Of a stretch of DNA of 64,000 nt, positions 17,984-29,117 are shown one piece after another. The notes below the pieces were generated by a model. The model made no database searches and had not been told where the DNA came from. It saw only the letters and a program-made list of their open reading frames with translations. How positions within the stretch are numbered: the stretch's first letter is position 1; the number at the start of each line of letters is the position of its first letter. The translations under genes and the position numbers were made by a program. The stretch covers positions 1,054,001 through 1,118,000 of the forward strand of contig NZ_JACHMK010000001.1 of assembly GCF_014208035.1 (NCBI RefSeq). The letters run 5' to 3'. This stretch comes from Schaalia hyovaginalis (GTDB taxonomy: Bacteria; Actinomycetota; Actinomycetes; Actinomycetales; Actinomycetaceae).

Positions 17984-20533
17984 TCAGCGCCGCGGCTTGG
18001 CCCGCGAGGTCGGCCTTTCGGAGAAGGGATCCTCCGGCCAGGGGTGCTTCGGGTAGCGCCCGCGCAGCTGCGCGCGCACCTGCTGATACGGGCCCGTCCA
18101 GAAGCTCGCGAGATCCGAGGTGACGGCTGCGGGGCGTCCGGCGGGGTCGGTGAGGTGGAGGACCAGGGGGAGGTGCCCGTCGGCGAATGCGGGGGTGTCG
18201 ACCCATCCGAAGGCCTCTTGAACGCGTAGGGCGAGCACGGGGCGTCCGCTCGACCAATCGATCCTCCGCCTTGCTCCTGTGGGGATCTCGATCTCGGAGG
18301 GGGCGAGCGCATCGAGTCGGCGGAGCGCCGACCAGTCGAGGAGGGAGCGGATAGCGGCCGCCATGTCCACCGATGCCAGCGGCGCCCCACTGGCGAGCGA
18401 GTCCAGCTCCGCCGCGAGCCAGACGGGTGCCGAGGCGATCAGGGCCTCGTCGCCGACATCGGGCCAGAGCCGGGGATTGACCCCGTGTAGTGCGCCGATG
18501 CGCGAGCGCAGGGAGCGGGCCGAATCGGACCACGTCATGATCGGCGGGCCCGAGTCCCGCAGGGCGTTGAGGAGCGTCTCCAGGGCCTCCTGCGCGCTCG
18601 CCTCGACAGGGCGCTCCCCGAGGGGGATCGCGCCGAGGGAGCGCGCTAAGACCGCCCGGATCCTTCCCGATTCCAGGGTGCAAGTCCGCACTTCGGTCAC
18701 GAGCGGCGCGCCGATGACGAGGGCCTCGTCTGGTGCCAGGGGAACTGCGGCCCGGATGAATCCGTCGGCGCTCGCAGACCTGGTGAGTTCTGCGATGGCC
18801 AGCCATTCGACGCCTTCCAGAGGCGAGCCCTCGGGGAGTGCAGCGGCTTGGCCATCGGCGAGCAGGTAGGCGCGTCCGCCCTGTCGCGAGCGTGCGATCC
18901 AAGAGGGTTTCACGTGCGCGACGACGGCCGCGAGGGCGTCCTCGTCGCTTGTCGGGGCTTGGAGGCCCGCTGGGCTCGGCGGGATGAGCGGCGCGATCTG
19001 CCGCTTCAAGCGCGCTGCGCCTCGGCGCACGGTCTTGGCCAGTGCGGGATCGAGGCGTGCCATGCGCCTCGCGAAGGTCGCGAGATCGGCGTCCTTGACC
19101 CGTGGGCCTTCTGCGAGCAGCGCGCCGAAGGAGGCCGCCCGCTCGAGGCCGATGCGGGGCGCGGTGCGCAGCAGGGCGGCGCCGAGGGCGGGATCGATCG
19201 GCAGGCTCCCCGCGGTCTCGCCCAGGGGCGTCACGCGCCCCTCTTCGAGAAGGCCGAGGGCGTGAAGGGCCGTGCGCGCCGCCTCCCGGGCCGCCGAGGG
19301 AGGCGCGTCCAGGAGCGCAAGCCCCGCAAGCCCCTTCGGCGTCCAGCGCAGAGCCTGCAATTCGGCATCGCTGAGGTCGGCGACGAGCATCTCCGGAAGG
19401 GCGTGCGCTGCGCGCCTGGCCCAGTCGACCTCATCGAAGCAGCGGATCGCGAGGCCGGGACCGAGGCGGGCCGCACGGCCGGCCCTCTGCTCGCACCGTG
19501 AGCGCGCGGCGCGGACGGTGGCGAGGCTTGAAGCGCCGCGCGCGAGATCGAGGCGCGGTTCACGGGCGAGGCCCGAATCGATGACGCAGGAGACTCGGGG
19601 AACCGTGAGCGAGGACTCCGCGATCGGCGTGGCCACGATGATCCGGCGCGGGCCCGTCGCCGGAGGGCTGAGGACCTCGTCCTGAAGTGCGGGCGGAAGG
19701 GTTCCGTGCAGCGCGAGGACCTCGAAGTCGTGCGCGCCCTCCCCGAAGGATCCCTCGCGCAGGCGGGCGACGACCTCGTTCACCTCCCTGACGCCGGGGA
19801 CGAAGACCAGGACATCGCCCTCGCCTCCCCGAAGGCACTGCGCGGCGCAAGAGGCGACGTGCGCGAGGAATGCGCGCGGGACGCGGACCGCTCCCCAAGG
19901 ATCGGCCTCGAGTGGCTCGACCCCACGGGCCGGCGGGGCGTAGCGCAGCTCGAGGGGGAATGCGGCTCCCGGCACCTCGACGGCGTCCGTCGGAACCCTC
20001 GTCCCCAGCAGGGAGCGGATCCTCCCGACATCGAGCGTGGCCGAGGCGACGCAGAGGTGGAGGTCCTCGCGTAGCACTGATCGGGCGTCGAGCAGCATGC
20101 CGAGCGCCAGATCGCTGTCGAGGTGGCGTTCGTGGAATTCGTCGAGGAGGACCGCCGACACCCCCTCGAGCGAAGGATCGGAGTGGAGCAGTCGGACGAG
20201 GACGCCGGGGGTCACGAACTCGACGCGAGTGGCCGCCGACCTTCTGGCCTCGCCTTTCACTGCGAAGCCGACGAGATCGCCGAGGTCCTGCCCGAGCAGA
20301 TGGGCGAGGCGGCGCGCCGCCGCCCGCGCGGCGATCCTGCGGGGTTCGGCGACGAGGATCCTCCCCTTGAATTCGCGGGCGAGGAGGGCGGGGACGAGGG
20401 TCGTCTTGCCCGATCCCGGAGGCGCGGAGAGGACGAGGGCGCGTCCGGGGGCCAGGACTTCTCCGATCCGTCCGAGACCGGAGGCAACGGGGAGGGCGGG
20501 CGGAGCGGCGAGCAGACGGGCGAAGGGATCCAC
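17984..20533 (-). CDS. hrpB: ATP-dependent helicase HrpB
   Basis: 849-aa DEAH-family RNA helicase-like protein. Motif I SAPPGSGKTTLVPALL (about residue 36), motif II LLDEFHERHLDSDLA (DEXH, about 130), motif III CVASATLD, motif VI SRCEQRAGRAARLGPG, then HA2 and the HrpB-specific C-terminal domain (DRPLLxVRVQEAFGW-type sequence, here LALRVQEAFGWVDTPAF). Length fits HrpB. Role in the cell is poorly defined (RNA metabolism). The last 642 bp are duplicated at 7575-8216. No obvious operon partner; the L,D-transpeptidase gene upstream is on the same strand, 47 bp away. Confidence 0.93.
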   Translation of the reverse strand: MDPFARLLAAPPALPVASGLGRIGEVLAPGRALVLSAPPGSGKTTLVPALLAREFKGRILVAEPRRIAARAAARRLAHLLGQDLGDLVGFAVKGEARRSAATRVEFVTPGVLVRLLHSDPSLEGVSAVLLDEFHERHLDSDLALGMLLDARSVLREDLHLCVASATLDVGRIRSLLGTRVPTDAVEVPGAAFPLELRYAPPARGVEPLEADPWGAVRVPRAFLAHVASCAAQCLRGGEGDVLVFVPGVREVNEVVARLREGSFGEGAHDFEVLALHGTLPPALQDEVLSPPATGPRRIIVATPIAESSLTVPRVSCVIDSGLAREPRLDLARGASSLATVRAARSRCEQRAGRAARLGPGLAIRCFDEVDWARRAAHALPEMLVADLSDAELQALRWTPKGLAGLALLDAPPSAAREAARTALHALGLLEEGRVTPLGETAGSLPIDPALGAALLRTAPRIGLERAASFGALLAEGPRVKDADLATFARRMARLDPALAKTVRRGAARLKRQIAPLIPPSPAGLQAPTSDEDALAAVVAHVKPSWIARSRQGGRAYLLADGQAAALPEGSPLEGVEWLAIAELTRSASADGFIRAAVPLAPDEALVIGAPLVTEVRTCTLESGRIRAVLARSLGAIPLGERPVEASAQEALETLLNALRDSGPPIMTWSDSARSLRSRIGALHGVNPRLWPDVGDEALIASAPVWLAAELDSLASGAPLASVDMAAAIRSLLDWSALRRLDALAPSEIEIPTGARRRIDWSSGRPVLALRVQEAFGWVDTPAFADGHLPLVLHLTDPAGRPAAVTSDLASFWTGPYQQVRAQLRGRYPKHPWPEDPFSERPTSRAKPRR

Positions 20534-20580
20534 CCCTCCAGTATGACCCGCCCCCGTGCCGGCGATCCGGCGCCCGGGGT

Positions 20581-22038
20581 TCAGTAGTGGGTGACGACGA
20601 CGGTGCCGATCTCGACGAAATCGTGGATCCAGTGCGCATCCTCCACGGGGATGTTGATGCAGCCGTGCGAGGACTCATCGGTGCCGATCCCGAACTCCTT
20701 GACCCACGGCGCTCCGTGAAGGGCGTAGCTCTGGTGCCAATAGGCGACCCAGGGGACCCCGCGTTCGCAATAGGGCCATTCCGGGGTGCAGCCCATGTCT
20801 TGGGCCTTGAACTTGAGATAGACGCGATAGGTCCCGGTCACGGTCTCATGACCGACGCCCCCGTGATTGATGAGGATCGGCCCGTAGGCGACCTCTTGAC
20901 CGCGGAAGACAGTCAGAGTCGAGTCCGTGAGGTTGACCTCGACCCACTTCTCGCCCGGCGAGGGACGGTAGGCCAGGCCCGCGAGCCCCGCCGGGGTCAC
21001 CCGCTCCTCCATGCCCGCGGCGATGGGATCCCATTCGATCGTCCCCGAATACTCCGAATGCGCGTCGAGGGCGTTGAGAATCCCCTCGCGCAGGGCTTGG
21101 GCGTTCTTGACCGCCCTGCCCTCCTTCCCGGGGCGCGCGAGTCGGAGCAGGACCCCCTGAGGGTCGACCGCGTTGATGCCGTTGATGGCGGGACGATCCA
21201 CCTGGGAGACGATCGAATCGACCCAGGCGGTCACGGCCTCCCGGTCGACCGAAGGGACGAGTCGCCCCTCCTTCTCCTCGACCTTCACCCATTTCGCCTT
21301 CTCGGATTCCTCCGGGGTGAAGGTCTCGTTCGGGCCGGTGAGGGAGATCGGCGTCGCGGCGATCTCATCGGCCCGTTGAGCGGCCTCCTGGGCCTGCGTG
21401 ATCGTCGGACGGGCTTCGAGGGGCGAGGACGGCAGCGAGATCGAGGAGCTCTCCAGGCGCGAGACCGCCGAGACGAGCCTCTCGCGCAGCGTGTCGCGAT
21501 CGACTCCCTGGCCAGGGCTCCCTCCGATCGCGACATGACGCGTCCCGTCCTCGGAGAGGTCGACCGACGCGGGAACGGGGGCGCGTCCGGTCAGGGCGTC
21601 CGCTTTCGCCGCGAAGGAGAGGAAGGCGGACTGATCGATCGAGGTCGGGACGATGACCTCCTGCGCGCGGCCGAGGGAGACGAGGGAGAGGACGGAGGCG
21701 ATGGGATCGCCCGAGCCCTTCAGGGCGGCGTCGGCGAGGGCCTGGGGATCCACGACGACGCCCGTCTGGGCGAGCGGCGCGCGCAGCTCCTCACCATCGA
21801 CCACGAGCGTGACAGTGGCGCTTCTCAAACGCGCATCCGCGAACTCCACGACCTCTTCGCGGGTCATTCCCGATAGCTCGTGGCCTGCGAGGGTGCGGCC
21901 GGGCAGGACCCGTCCCGTGCAGGTGAGGGTCACGACGGCGATCGCCGAGGCGCAGCTTGCGAGAAGGCACAGGCCCAATGCCCACCAGCGCCACCGGGAA
22001 GACCGGGGCGATGCGGAGTGAAGCGGAACAGCGGTCAT
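20581..22038 (-). CDS. L,D-transpeptidase (YkuD) with YoaR-like N-terminal domains
   Basis: 485-aa cell-wall cross-linking enzyme that makes 3-3 peptide bridges in peptidoglycan. One N-terminal membrane segment (WWALGLCLLASCASAIAVV, residues 18-36) anchors it outside the membrane. Residues 45-340 form tandem YoaR/VanW-type peptidoglycan-binding-like domains (GRTLAGHELSGMTREEV). The catalytic YkuD domain occupies the last 130 residues, with HGAPWVKEFG and the active-site SHGCINIPVEDAHWI (cysteine nucleophile). Many actinobacteria rely on such enzymes for beta-lactam-insensitive cross-links. Confidence 0.93.
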   Translation of the reverse strand: MTAVPLHSASPRSSRWRWWALGLCLLASCASAIAVVTLTCTGRVLPGRTLAGHELSGMTREEVVEFADARLRSATVTLVVDGEELRAPLAQTGVVVDPQALADAALKGSGDPIASVLSLVSLGRAQEVIVPTSIDQSAFLSFAAKADALTGRAPVPASVDLSEDGTRHVAIGGSPGQGVDRDTLRERLVSAVSRLESSSISLPSSPLEARPTITQAQEAAQRADEIAATPISLTGPNETFTPEESEKAKWVKVEEKEGRLVPSVDREAVTAWVDSIVSQVDRPAINGINAVDPQGVLLRLARPGKEGRAVKNAQALREGILNALDAHSEYSGTIEWDPIAAGMEERVTPAGLAGLAYRPSPGEKWVEVNLTDSTLTVFRGQEVAYGPILINHGGVGHETVTGTYRVYLKFKAQDMGCTPEWPYCERGVPWVAYWHQSYALHGAPWVKEFGIGTDESSHGCINIPVEDAHWIHDFVEIGTVVVTHY

Positions 22039-22150
22039 GGAACACGACTCTATCGGCTCGAAAACCGCGTCTGAACCCCGAAAGATCCCGGAGTCCCCCT
22101 GATCCGGGACGGCGGATCAACGAGCCGGGCGCTCGCGCCGCGCCGTTCGC

Positions 22151-22156
22151 TAGACT
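22151..22156 (+). promoter_or_regulatory. -10 element upstream of phoH
   Basis: TAGACT at 22151-22156, about 36 nt before the GTG of phoH, with GGAGGAGAGG just after it. No good -35 match. Confidence 0.4.
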
Positions 22157-22192
22157 GCCCGGAGGAGAGGGACGAGAGAAAGGGCCTGCCAG

Positions 22193-23242
22193 GTGAGTGA
22201 TCCGATGGCGGCGAGCGCCGCCGGTTCGACGCGCCATGTCGTCATTCCTGCGACCGTCGATCCGATCCTCGTCCTCGGAACCGCCGATCAGGTGCTCCGC
22301 TCCTTGGAGAAGGGCTTCCCCCGGGTCGCGATCCGCGTGATCGGGAGGGATGTTTCATTGACGGGCCTTCCCGCTGAGGTCGATCTCGCCTGCGAGCTCG
22401 TCGAGGAGCTGATCGCCCTCGCATCGAAGGGGCAGGCCCTCGACGCGAGCGCCGTGGACCGGGCGATCTCGCTCCTGGCCTCCAGCGGCCTCAACGCCGC
22501 CGCGACGGAGGACATCCTCACCGTGCGCGGCAGGACGATCCGGCCGAAGACGCCCGGGCAGGCCGCCTACGTCGAGGCGATCGAACGCTCGACCGTGGTC
22601 TTCGGGATCGGACCGGCGGGAACGGGGAAGACCTATTTGGCGATGGCGGTCGCCGTGCGCAAGCTCCTCGCCGGCCAGGTGCGCAGGATCGTCCTGACCC
22701 GACCGGCGGTGGAGGCGGGGGAGAACCTCGGCTTCCTCCCCGGCACGCTGACCGACAAGATCGACCCCTATCTGAGGCCCCTGTACGACGCCTTGAAGGA
22801 CATGCTGGACGCCGAGGCGATCCCGAAGCTCATGGCGGCGGGCACGATCGAGGTGGCGCCCCTGGCGTACATGCGGGGCCGGACGCTCAACGACTCCTTC
22901 ATCATCCTCGACGAGGCCCAGAATACGACGGCGAATCAGATGAAGATGTTCTTGACCCGGCTCGGATTCAATTCGCAGATCGTCGTCACGGGCGACTCCT
23001 CGCAGGTGGATCTCCCGGGGGGAAGCCAATCCGGCCTCGCCGCGATCTCCCGCATCCTCGACGGGATCGACGGCATCGAGTTCTGCCGGCTCACCAGCGC
23101 CGATGTCGTGCGGCACGAGCTCGTCGGCGAGATCATCGACGCCTACTCCCGTTGGGAGGAGCACAAGGAGCGGACGCGGGCGATGAATGCGCGCTCACGT
23201 GCTCATCGGAATCGAACTGGCCAGGAGGGCGCTCATGACTGA
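22193..23242 (+). CDS. phoH: PhoH-family ATPase
   Basis: 349-aa cytoplasmic ATPase of the PhoH/YbeZ type, linked with YbeY in RNA metabolism and ribosome quality control. Walker A GPAGTGKTYLAMAVAV (about residue 138), Walker B FIILDEAQNTT, and RPAVEAGENLGFLPGTL between them. The GTG start follows CTGCCAG and an upstream GGAGG; an in-frame ATG is 6 nt later. The gene overlaps ybeY by 8 nt and is first in the phoH-ybeY-corC-era cluster, a conserved actinobacterial order. Confidence 0.95.
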   Translation: MSDPMAASAAGSTRHVVIPATVDPILVLGTADQVLRSLEKGFPRVAIRVIGRDVSLTGLPAEVDLACELVEELIALASKGQALDASAVDRAISLLASSGLNAAATEDILTVRGRTIRPKTPGQAAYVEAIERSTVVFGIGPAGTGKTYLAMAVAVRKLLAGQVRRIVLTRPAVEAGENLGFLPGTLTDKIDPYLRPLYDALKDMLDAEAIPKLMAAGTIEVAPLAYMRGRTLNDSFIILDEAQNTTANQMKMFLTRLGFNSQIVVTGDSSQVDLPGGSQSGLAAISRILDGIDGIEFCRLTSADVVRHELVGEIIDAYSRWEEHKERTRAMNARSRAHRNRTGQEGAHD

Positions 23243-23684
23243 GGTCATCAACGAGACGGATTACGAGATCGACGGAGCGGAGTTCGCCGCCCTCGCCGAC
23301 CACGTGCTGACGGCGATGCACGTGGCGACCGATGCGGAACTCAACATCCTCTTCATCGACCCGAAGCCGATGGAGGAGCTCCACATCCGCTGGCTGGACC
23401 TGCCCGGTCCGACCGATGTCATGAGCTTCCCGATGGACGAGCTCCGACCGGGCAGCGCCGAGCAGCCCACCGCTGCGGGCACCCTCGGGGACATCTGCAT
23501 CTGCCCGCAGGTGGCCGAGGCCCAGGCGAAGGAGGCCGGGCACACGACGGTGGAGGAGATGCTCATGCTCGCCACCCACGGGATGCTGCACCTGCTCGGT
23601 TACGACCATGCGGAAGAGGCCGAGAAGGAAGAGATGTTCGCCCTTCAGCGCCGTCTTCTCCTCACCTTCCTCGCGACCCGATGA
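23235..23684 (+). CDS. ybeY: Endoribonuclease YbeY (16S rRNA maturation)
   Basis: 149-aa metal-dependent endoribonuclease acting in 16S rRNA 3'-end maturation. The zinc site HGMLHLLGYDH (HxxxHxxxxxH) is at about residues 114-124. The start ATG 23235 has GGAGGG 7 nt upstream and overlaps the end of phoH by 8 nt; an upstream in-frame start at 23187 would lie deep inside phoH and is rejected. It overlaps corC by 4 nt. Confidence 0.95.
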   Translation: MTEVINETDYEIDGAEFAALADHVLTAMHVATDAELNILFIDPKPMEELHIRWLDLPGPTDVMSFPMDELRPGSAEQPTAAGTLGDICICPQVAEAQAKEAGHTTVEEMLMLATHGMLHLLGYDHAEEAEKEEMFALQRRLLLTFLATR

Positions 23685-25000
23685 CGGCGTCCTGGGCCGA
23701 GTCGATCCCCGCCCCCGCGCTCGTCGCGATCGGGGCTCTCGCGCTCGCGGTCGCAGCCCTCATCCATGCGCTCGACGTCGCCTTCCAACGCATGTCCGTG
23801 GCCACCGCTGAGGACCTCGTCGAAGAAGGGCGACCGAACGCGGTCCTGCTCGCCGGGCTCCTCGAGCACCGCAAGCGCACGACCTTGACGGTCCGCGGTG
23901 TGCGGACCTTCTTCCAGGTCGTCTTCGCCGTGTCCCTCACCCTGGCGATCGCGGGGGCGGGGCTGGCGTGGTGGGCGACCGGTCTCATCGCCCTGGCGGC
24001 GATTTCGGTCCTCCAGTTCGTCCTCGTCTCCGTCATCCCGACGCGTTTCGGTTCGCGCAGGCCCGAACGGATCGCCTTGCGGGGCGCGCCCTTCGCGTCC
24101 AGGCTGGTGGATTCCTCGCGCTTCTTCGATCCGCTCGTGAGCCGTTTACGAGGGCGGCTCCCCCAATCCGCTCAGACGGAGGCCGAGGCGAGGGCCGAGA
24201 TGGCCAACGACCTGCGCGAGATGGTCGATCAGGTCGGTGAGACCGAGGGATTCGAGGACGAGGACCGCGAGATGCTCCGCAGCGTCCTCGACCTCGGGCG
24301 CACCCTGGTGCGCGAGGTGATGGTGCCGCGCACGGAGATGGTGACGGCCCCCGTCGACCTCCCCGCCCGCAAGGCCCTGCGGCTCTTCGTCCGCTCGGGA
24401 TTCTCGCGCATCCCCGTCGAGGGCGACGACGTCGACGACATCCGCGGCGTGCTCTACTTCAAGGACGTCGTGCAGCGCTTGGAGACCTACGGCCCGGATC
24501 TCGATCAGGTGGCGGAGCAGATGATGCGTCCGGCGGTGTTCACCGTCGAGATGAAGCACGCCGATGACCTCCTGCGCCAGATGCGCGACGAGCACTTCCA
24601 CCAAGCGATCGTCGTCGACGAGTACGGCGGCGTGTCGGGACTCGTCACTCTCGAGGACCTCATCGAGGAGGTCGTCGGCGAGCTCACCGACGAGCACGAT
24701 CGCGTCGTCCTCGAAGCGGAGGACCTCGGAGGAGGGGTGTGGCGCGTGCCCGCCCGCTATCCGCTGGGTGAACTCGGCGGGCTCTTCGGCATGGAGCTCG
24801 AGGACGAGGACGTCGACTCGGTCGGGGGCTTCCTCGCGAAGGCGATCGGCCGGGTGCCCCTGCCGGGCGCCGTGGGCGTCCTCGGGGGGATCCGGATGGA
24901 GGCGCAAGAGGCGCGGGGCCGTCGCCGTCAGGTGGGGACCGTCCTGTGCTCCCGCGCGGAGGAGGATAATGGACCATCCGAGACGAGCAGTGAGGACTAG
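23681..25000 (+). CDS. Hemolysin-family CBS-domain membrane protein (CorC/TlyC)
   Basis: 439-aa membrane protein with an N-terminal DUF21 region (about three hydrophobic segments within residues 1-130: LVAIGALALAVAALIHAL, VVFAVSLTLAIAGAGLAWWA, LAAISVLQFVLVSVIPT), a CBS pair (MVPRTEMVTAPVDLPARKAL; HFHQAIVVDEYGGVSGLVTL), and a C-terminal CorC_HlyC domain (VWRVPARYPLGELGGLFGME). Family members are linked to divalent-cation export; no haemolytic role is implied. Overlaps ybeY by 4 nt and is followed 3 nt later by era. Confidence 0.92.
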   Translation: MTASWAESIPAPALVAIGALALAVAALIHALDVAFQRMSVATAEDLVEEGRPNAVLLAGLLEHRKRTTLTVRGVRTFFQVVFAVSLTLAIAGAGLAWWATGLIALAAISVLQFVLVSVIPTRFGSRRPERIALRGAPFASRLVDSSRFFDPLVSRLRGRLPQSAQTEAEARAEMANDLREMVDQVGETEGFEDEDREMLRSVLDLGRTLVREVMVPRTEMVTAPVDLPARKALRLFVRSGFSRIPVEGDDVDDIRGVLYFKDVVQRLETYGPDLDQVAEQMMRPAVFTVEMKHADDLLRQMRDEHFHQAIVVDEYGGVSGLVTLEDLIEEVVGELTDEHDRVVLEAEDLGGGVWRVPARYPLGELGGLFGMELEDEDVDSVGGFLAKAIGRVPLPGAVGVLGGIRMEAQEARGRRRQVGTVLCSRAEEDNGPSETSSED

Positions 25001-25003
25001 ACG

Positions 25004-26110
25004 ATGAGATTCCCCAGTGACGACGAGCTCATGGCCGGTCCGAACGCCCTGGGCCCCGATCCGATCGAGATCGATGAGGACCTCCTCGACGAGGAGGAGG
25101 AATGGGATGAGCTCGATCCCGAGGAGGCCTTCGCCAGGCTCGAGGACCTCAAGGGGCTGCGCAAGGACGCGAACGCGGGCGCGGGCCTGCTCATGCCCGA
25201 CTACCCGGAGGACTTCCGCGCCGGCTTCGTCTCGATCGTCGGCCGTCCGAACGTGGGCAAGTCGACGCTGACGAACGCGCTGGTCGGCAAGAAGATCGCG
25301 ATCACCTCGGGGCGTCCGGAGACGACCCGTCACAACATCCGGGGGATCGTTCACGCTGAGAAGTCGCAGCTCGTCCTCGTCGACACGCCCGGTTACCACC
25401 GTCCGCGCACTCTGCTCGGCAAGCGCCTCAACGACATGGTCCGCGAGGCGCTGGCCGAAGTCGATTGCGTCGTCTTCTGCCTGCCCGCCGACCAGCGGAT
25501 CGGTCCGGGCGACCGCTTCATCGCCCGCGAGCTCAAGGACGTGCGCCGCCCGATCATCGCGGTCGCCACGAAAGCGGATCTCGTGCCGCGTGATCGCCTC
25601 ATGAAGCACCTCCTCTCGATCGACGAGATGGGGGAATTCGCTGTGATCGTCCCGGTGTCGGCCAAGAGCGGCGAGGGGATCGGCATCCTCCTCGACGTCC
25701 TGCGCCGAACTGTTCCGCTCTCGCCGCCCCTGTATCCCGAGGGGGAGGTGACCGATGAATCGCGCGACACGCTCATCGCCGAGTTTATCCGGGAGGCGGC
25801 ACTGGAGGGCGTGCGCGATGAACTGCCCCACTCGCTCGCCGTCCAGGTCGAGGAGATCGTCGAACGCGAGCGGCGCGAGGGCGATGCGCGCCCCCCGCTC
25901 GTCGACGTCCACGTGAACGTGTACGTCGAACGCGATTCGCAGAAGGCCATCATCATCGGGAGGAAGGGGAGCCGGCTCAAGGAGATCGGATCCCGCTCGC
26001 GCCCCCTCATCGAGGATCTCCTGGGCAAGCGGGTCTACCTCGACCTGCATGTGAGGACTGCGAAGGATTGGCAGTCGGATCCGAAGATGCTCGGGAGGCT
26101 CGGCTTCTGA
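25004..26110 (+). CDS. era: GTPase Era with acidic N-terminal extension
   Basis: Ribosome-assembly GTPase that binds the 3' end of 16S rRNA. G1 GRPNVGKSTLTNALVG, G2 TTRHNIRG, G3 DTPGYHR, G4 TKAD, G5 SAKSGEG, then a C-terminal KH domain with IIIGRKGSRLKEIGSRSRP. At 368 aa it is about 65 residues longer than usual: an extra N-terminal stretch, rich in Asp and Glu (EIDEDLLDEEEEWDELDPEE), precedes the G domain. The ATG at 25004 lies 3 nt after the corC stop; a later start would remove the extension, but its composition (codon use and strong charge bias) suggests it is translated. Confidence 0.94.
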   Translation: MRFPSDDELMAGPNALGPDPIEIDEDLLDEEEEWDELDPEEAFARLEDLKGLRKDANAGAGLLMPDYPEDFRAGFVSIVGRPNVGKSTLTNALVGKKIAITSGRPETTRHNIRGIVHAEKSQLVLVDTPGYHRPRTLLGKRLNDMVREALAEVDCVVFCLPADQRIGPGDRFIARELKDVRRPIIAVATKADLVPRDRLMKHLLSIDEMGEFAVIVPVSAKSGEGIGILLDVLRRTVPLSPPLYPEGEVTDESRDTLIAEFIREAALEGVRDELPHSLAVQVEEIVERERREGDARPPLVDVHVNVYVERDSQKAIIIGRKGSRLKEIGSRSRPLIEDLLGKRVYLDLHVRTAKDWQSDPKMLGRLGF

Positions 26111-26111
26111 G

Positions 26112-27068
26112 ATGAGCATCTTCACGGGAGCGTCCACGACGGTCGTCGCCCTCGGTGGGAACGCCCTCGGTGAGACGCCGGACGATCAGCTGCGCCTCCT
26201 GCGCCGATGCGCGGGCGCGCTGGTCGACATCGCCGAGGCCGGGCCCTTGATCGTCACGCACGGGAACGGGCCGCAGGTCGGGCAGATCACCCGCGCCTTC
26301 TCCCTCGGGGCGGCTGCCGATCCGGGCGTCCCGAATGTCGATCTTCCCGAGATGGGAGCGATGACCCAGGGGTACATCGGCGAGCATCTCGTGCGCAGCC
26401 TCGACGAGGAGCTGACGCTAAGGGGGCGCGCCGGGCGGGTCGCGGCCCTGGTCACCCGGGTCGAGGTGGACGGGGACGACCCGGCGTTCGCGAATCCGAC
26501 GAAGCCGATCGGGCAGTTCCTCAATCGGGACATGGCGCTGCGCAGGATGGCGGAGGACCCCTCCCAGGTGTACGCCGAGGACGCCGGCCGAGGATTCAGG
26601 AGGCTCGTCGCTTCGCCGCTTCCCAGGAGGATCCTGGAGCTCGGGGCCGTCCGCGCCCTCGCCGATCAGGGCTTCCTCGTGGTCGCAGGCGGGGGAGGGG
26701 GCATCCCGATCGTGCGATCGGGCGATTCGATGCGGGCGGTTGACGCGGTGATCGACAAGGACCGCTCGGCGGCCCTCCTCGCCGCGGACCTCGGCGCCTC
26801 CTGCCTCGTCATCCTCACCGCCGTGCACAGGGTCGCCACCGGTTGGGGCACCCCGCGTCAGGAATGGCTGAGCGCACTCGACGCCGCGCGCGGTCGGGCC
26901 CTGGTTGAGGCCGGTGAGTTCGCGGAAGGGTCCATGTGTCCGAAGGTCGAGGCGGCGCTCGATTTCGTCGAGGGCGCTCCGAAGGGGGCCAGGCGCGCGA
27001 TCATCTGCGCCCTCGCCGATGCTTCGCGGGCGCTGAGCGGTGAGGTTGGCACGCTCATCACGGCCTGA
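26112..27068 (+). CDS. arcC: Carbamate kinase
   Basis: Interconverts carbamoyl phosphate + ADP and carbamate + ATP. 318 aa, amino-acid kinase fold: VVALGGNALG at the N-terminus, VTHGNGPQVGQI (nucleotide/carbamate loop), VVAGGGGGIPIV and AVIDKDRSAALLA. The N-terminus is clear and the ATG sits 1 nt after the era stop. No arginine deiminase pathway genes (arcA, arcB, arcD) are adjacent, so it stands apart from its usual operon; it may serve ATP recovery from carbamoyl phosphate made elsewhere. Confidence 0.93.
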   Translation: MSIFTGASTTVVALGGNALGETPDDQLRLLRRCAGALVDIAEAGPLIVTHGNGPQVGQITRAFSLGAAADPGVPNVDLPEMGAMTQGYIGEHLVRSLDEELTLRGRAGRVAALVTRVEVDGDDPAFANPTKPIGQFLNRDMALRRMAEDPSQVYAEDAGRGFRRLVASPLPRRILELGAVRALADQGFLVVAGGGGGIPIVRSGDSMRAVDAVIDKDRSAALLAADLGASCLVILTAVHRVATGWGTPRQEWLSALDAARGRALVEAGEFAEGSMCPKVEAALDFVEGAPKGARRAIICALADASRALSGEVGTLITA

Positions 27069-29045
<1,977 letters not shown>

Positions 29046-29057
29046 CTCCTGCCCCTC

Positions 29058-29096
29058 GGCGCGCCCGTCCTGTCCGCTGACGAGGACGGGCGCGCC
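29058..29096 (+). terminator. Terminator of leuA
   Basis: Perfect 14-bp inverted repeat: arms 29058-29071 and 29083-29096 with an 11-nt loop, 13 nt after the leuA stop. Confidence 0.85.
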
Positions 29097-29117
29097 GCGT
29101 CGTGGGAAGATGGTCGC

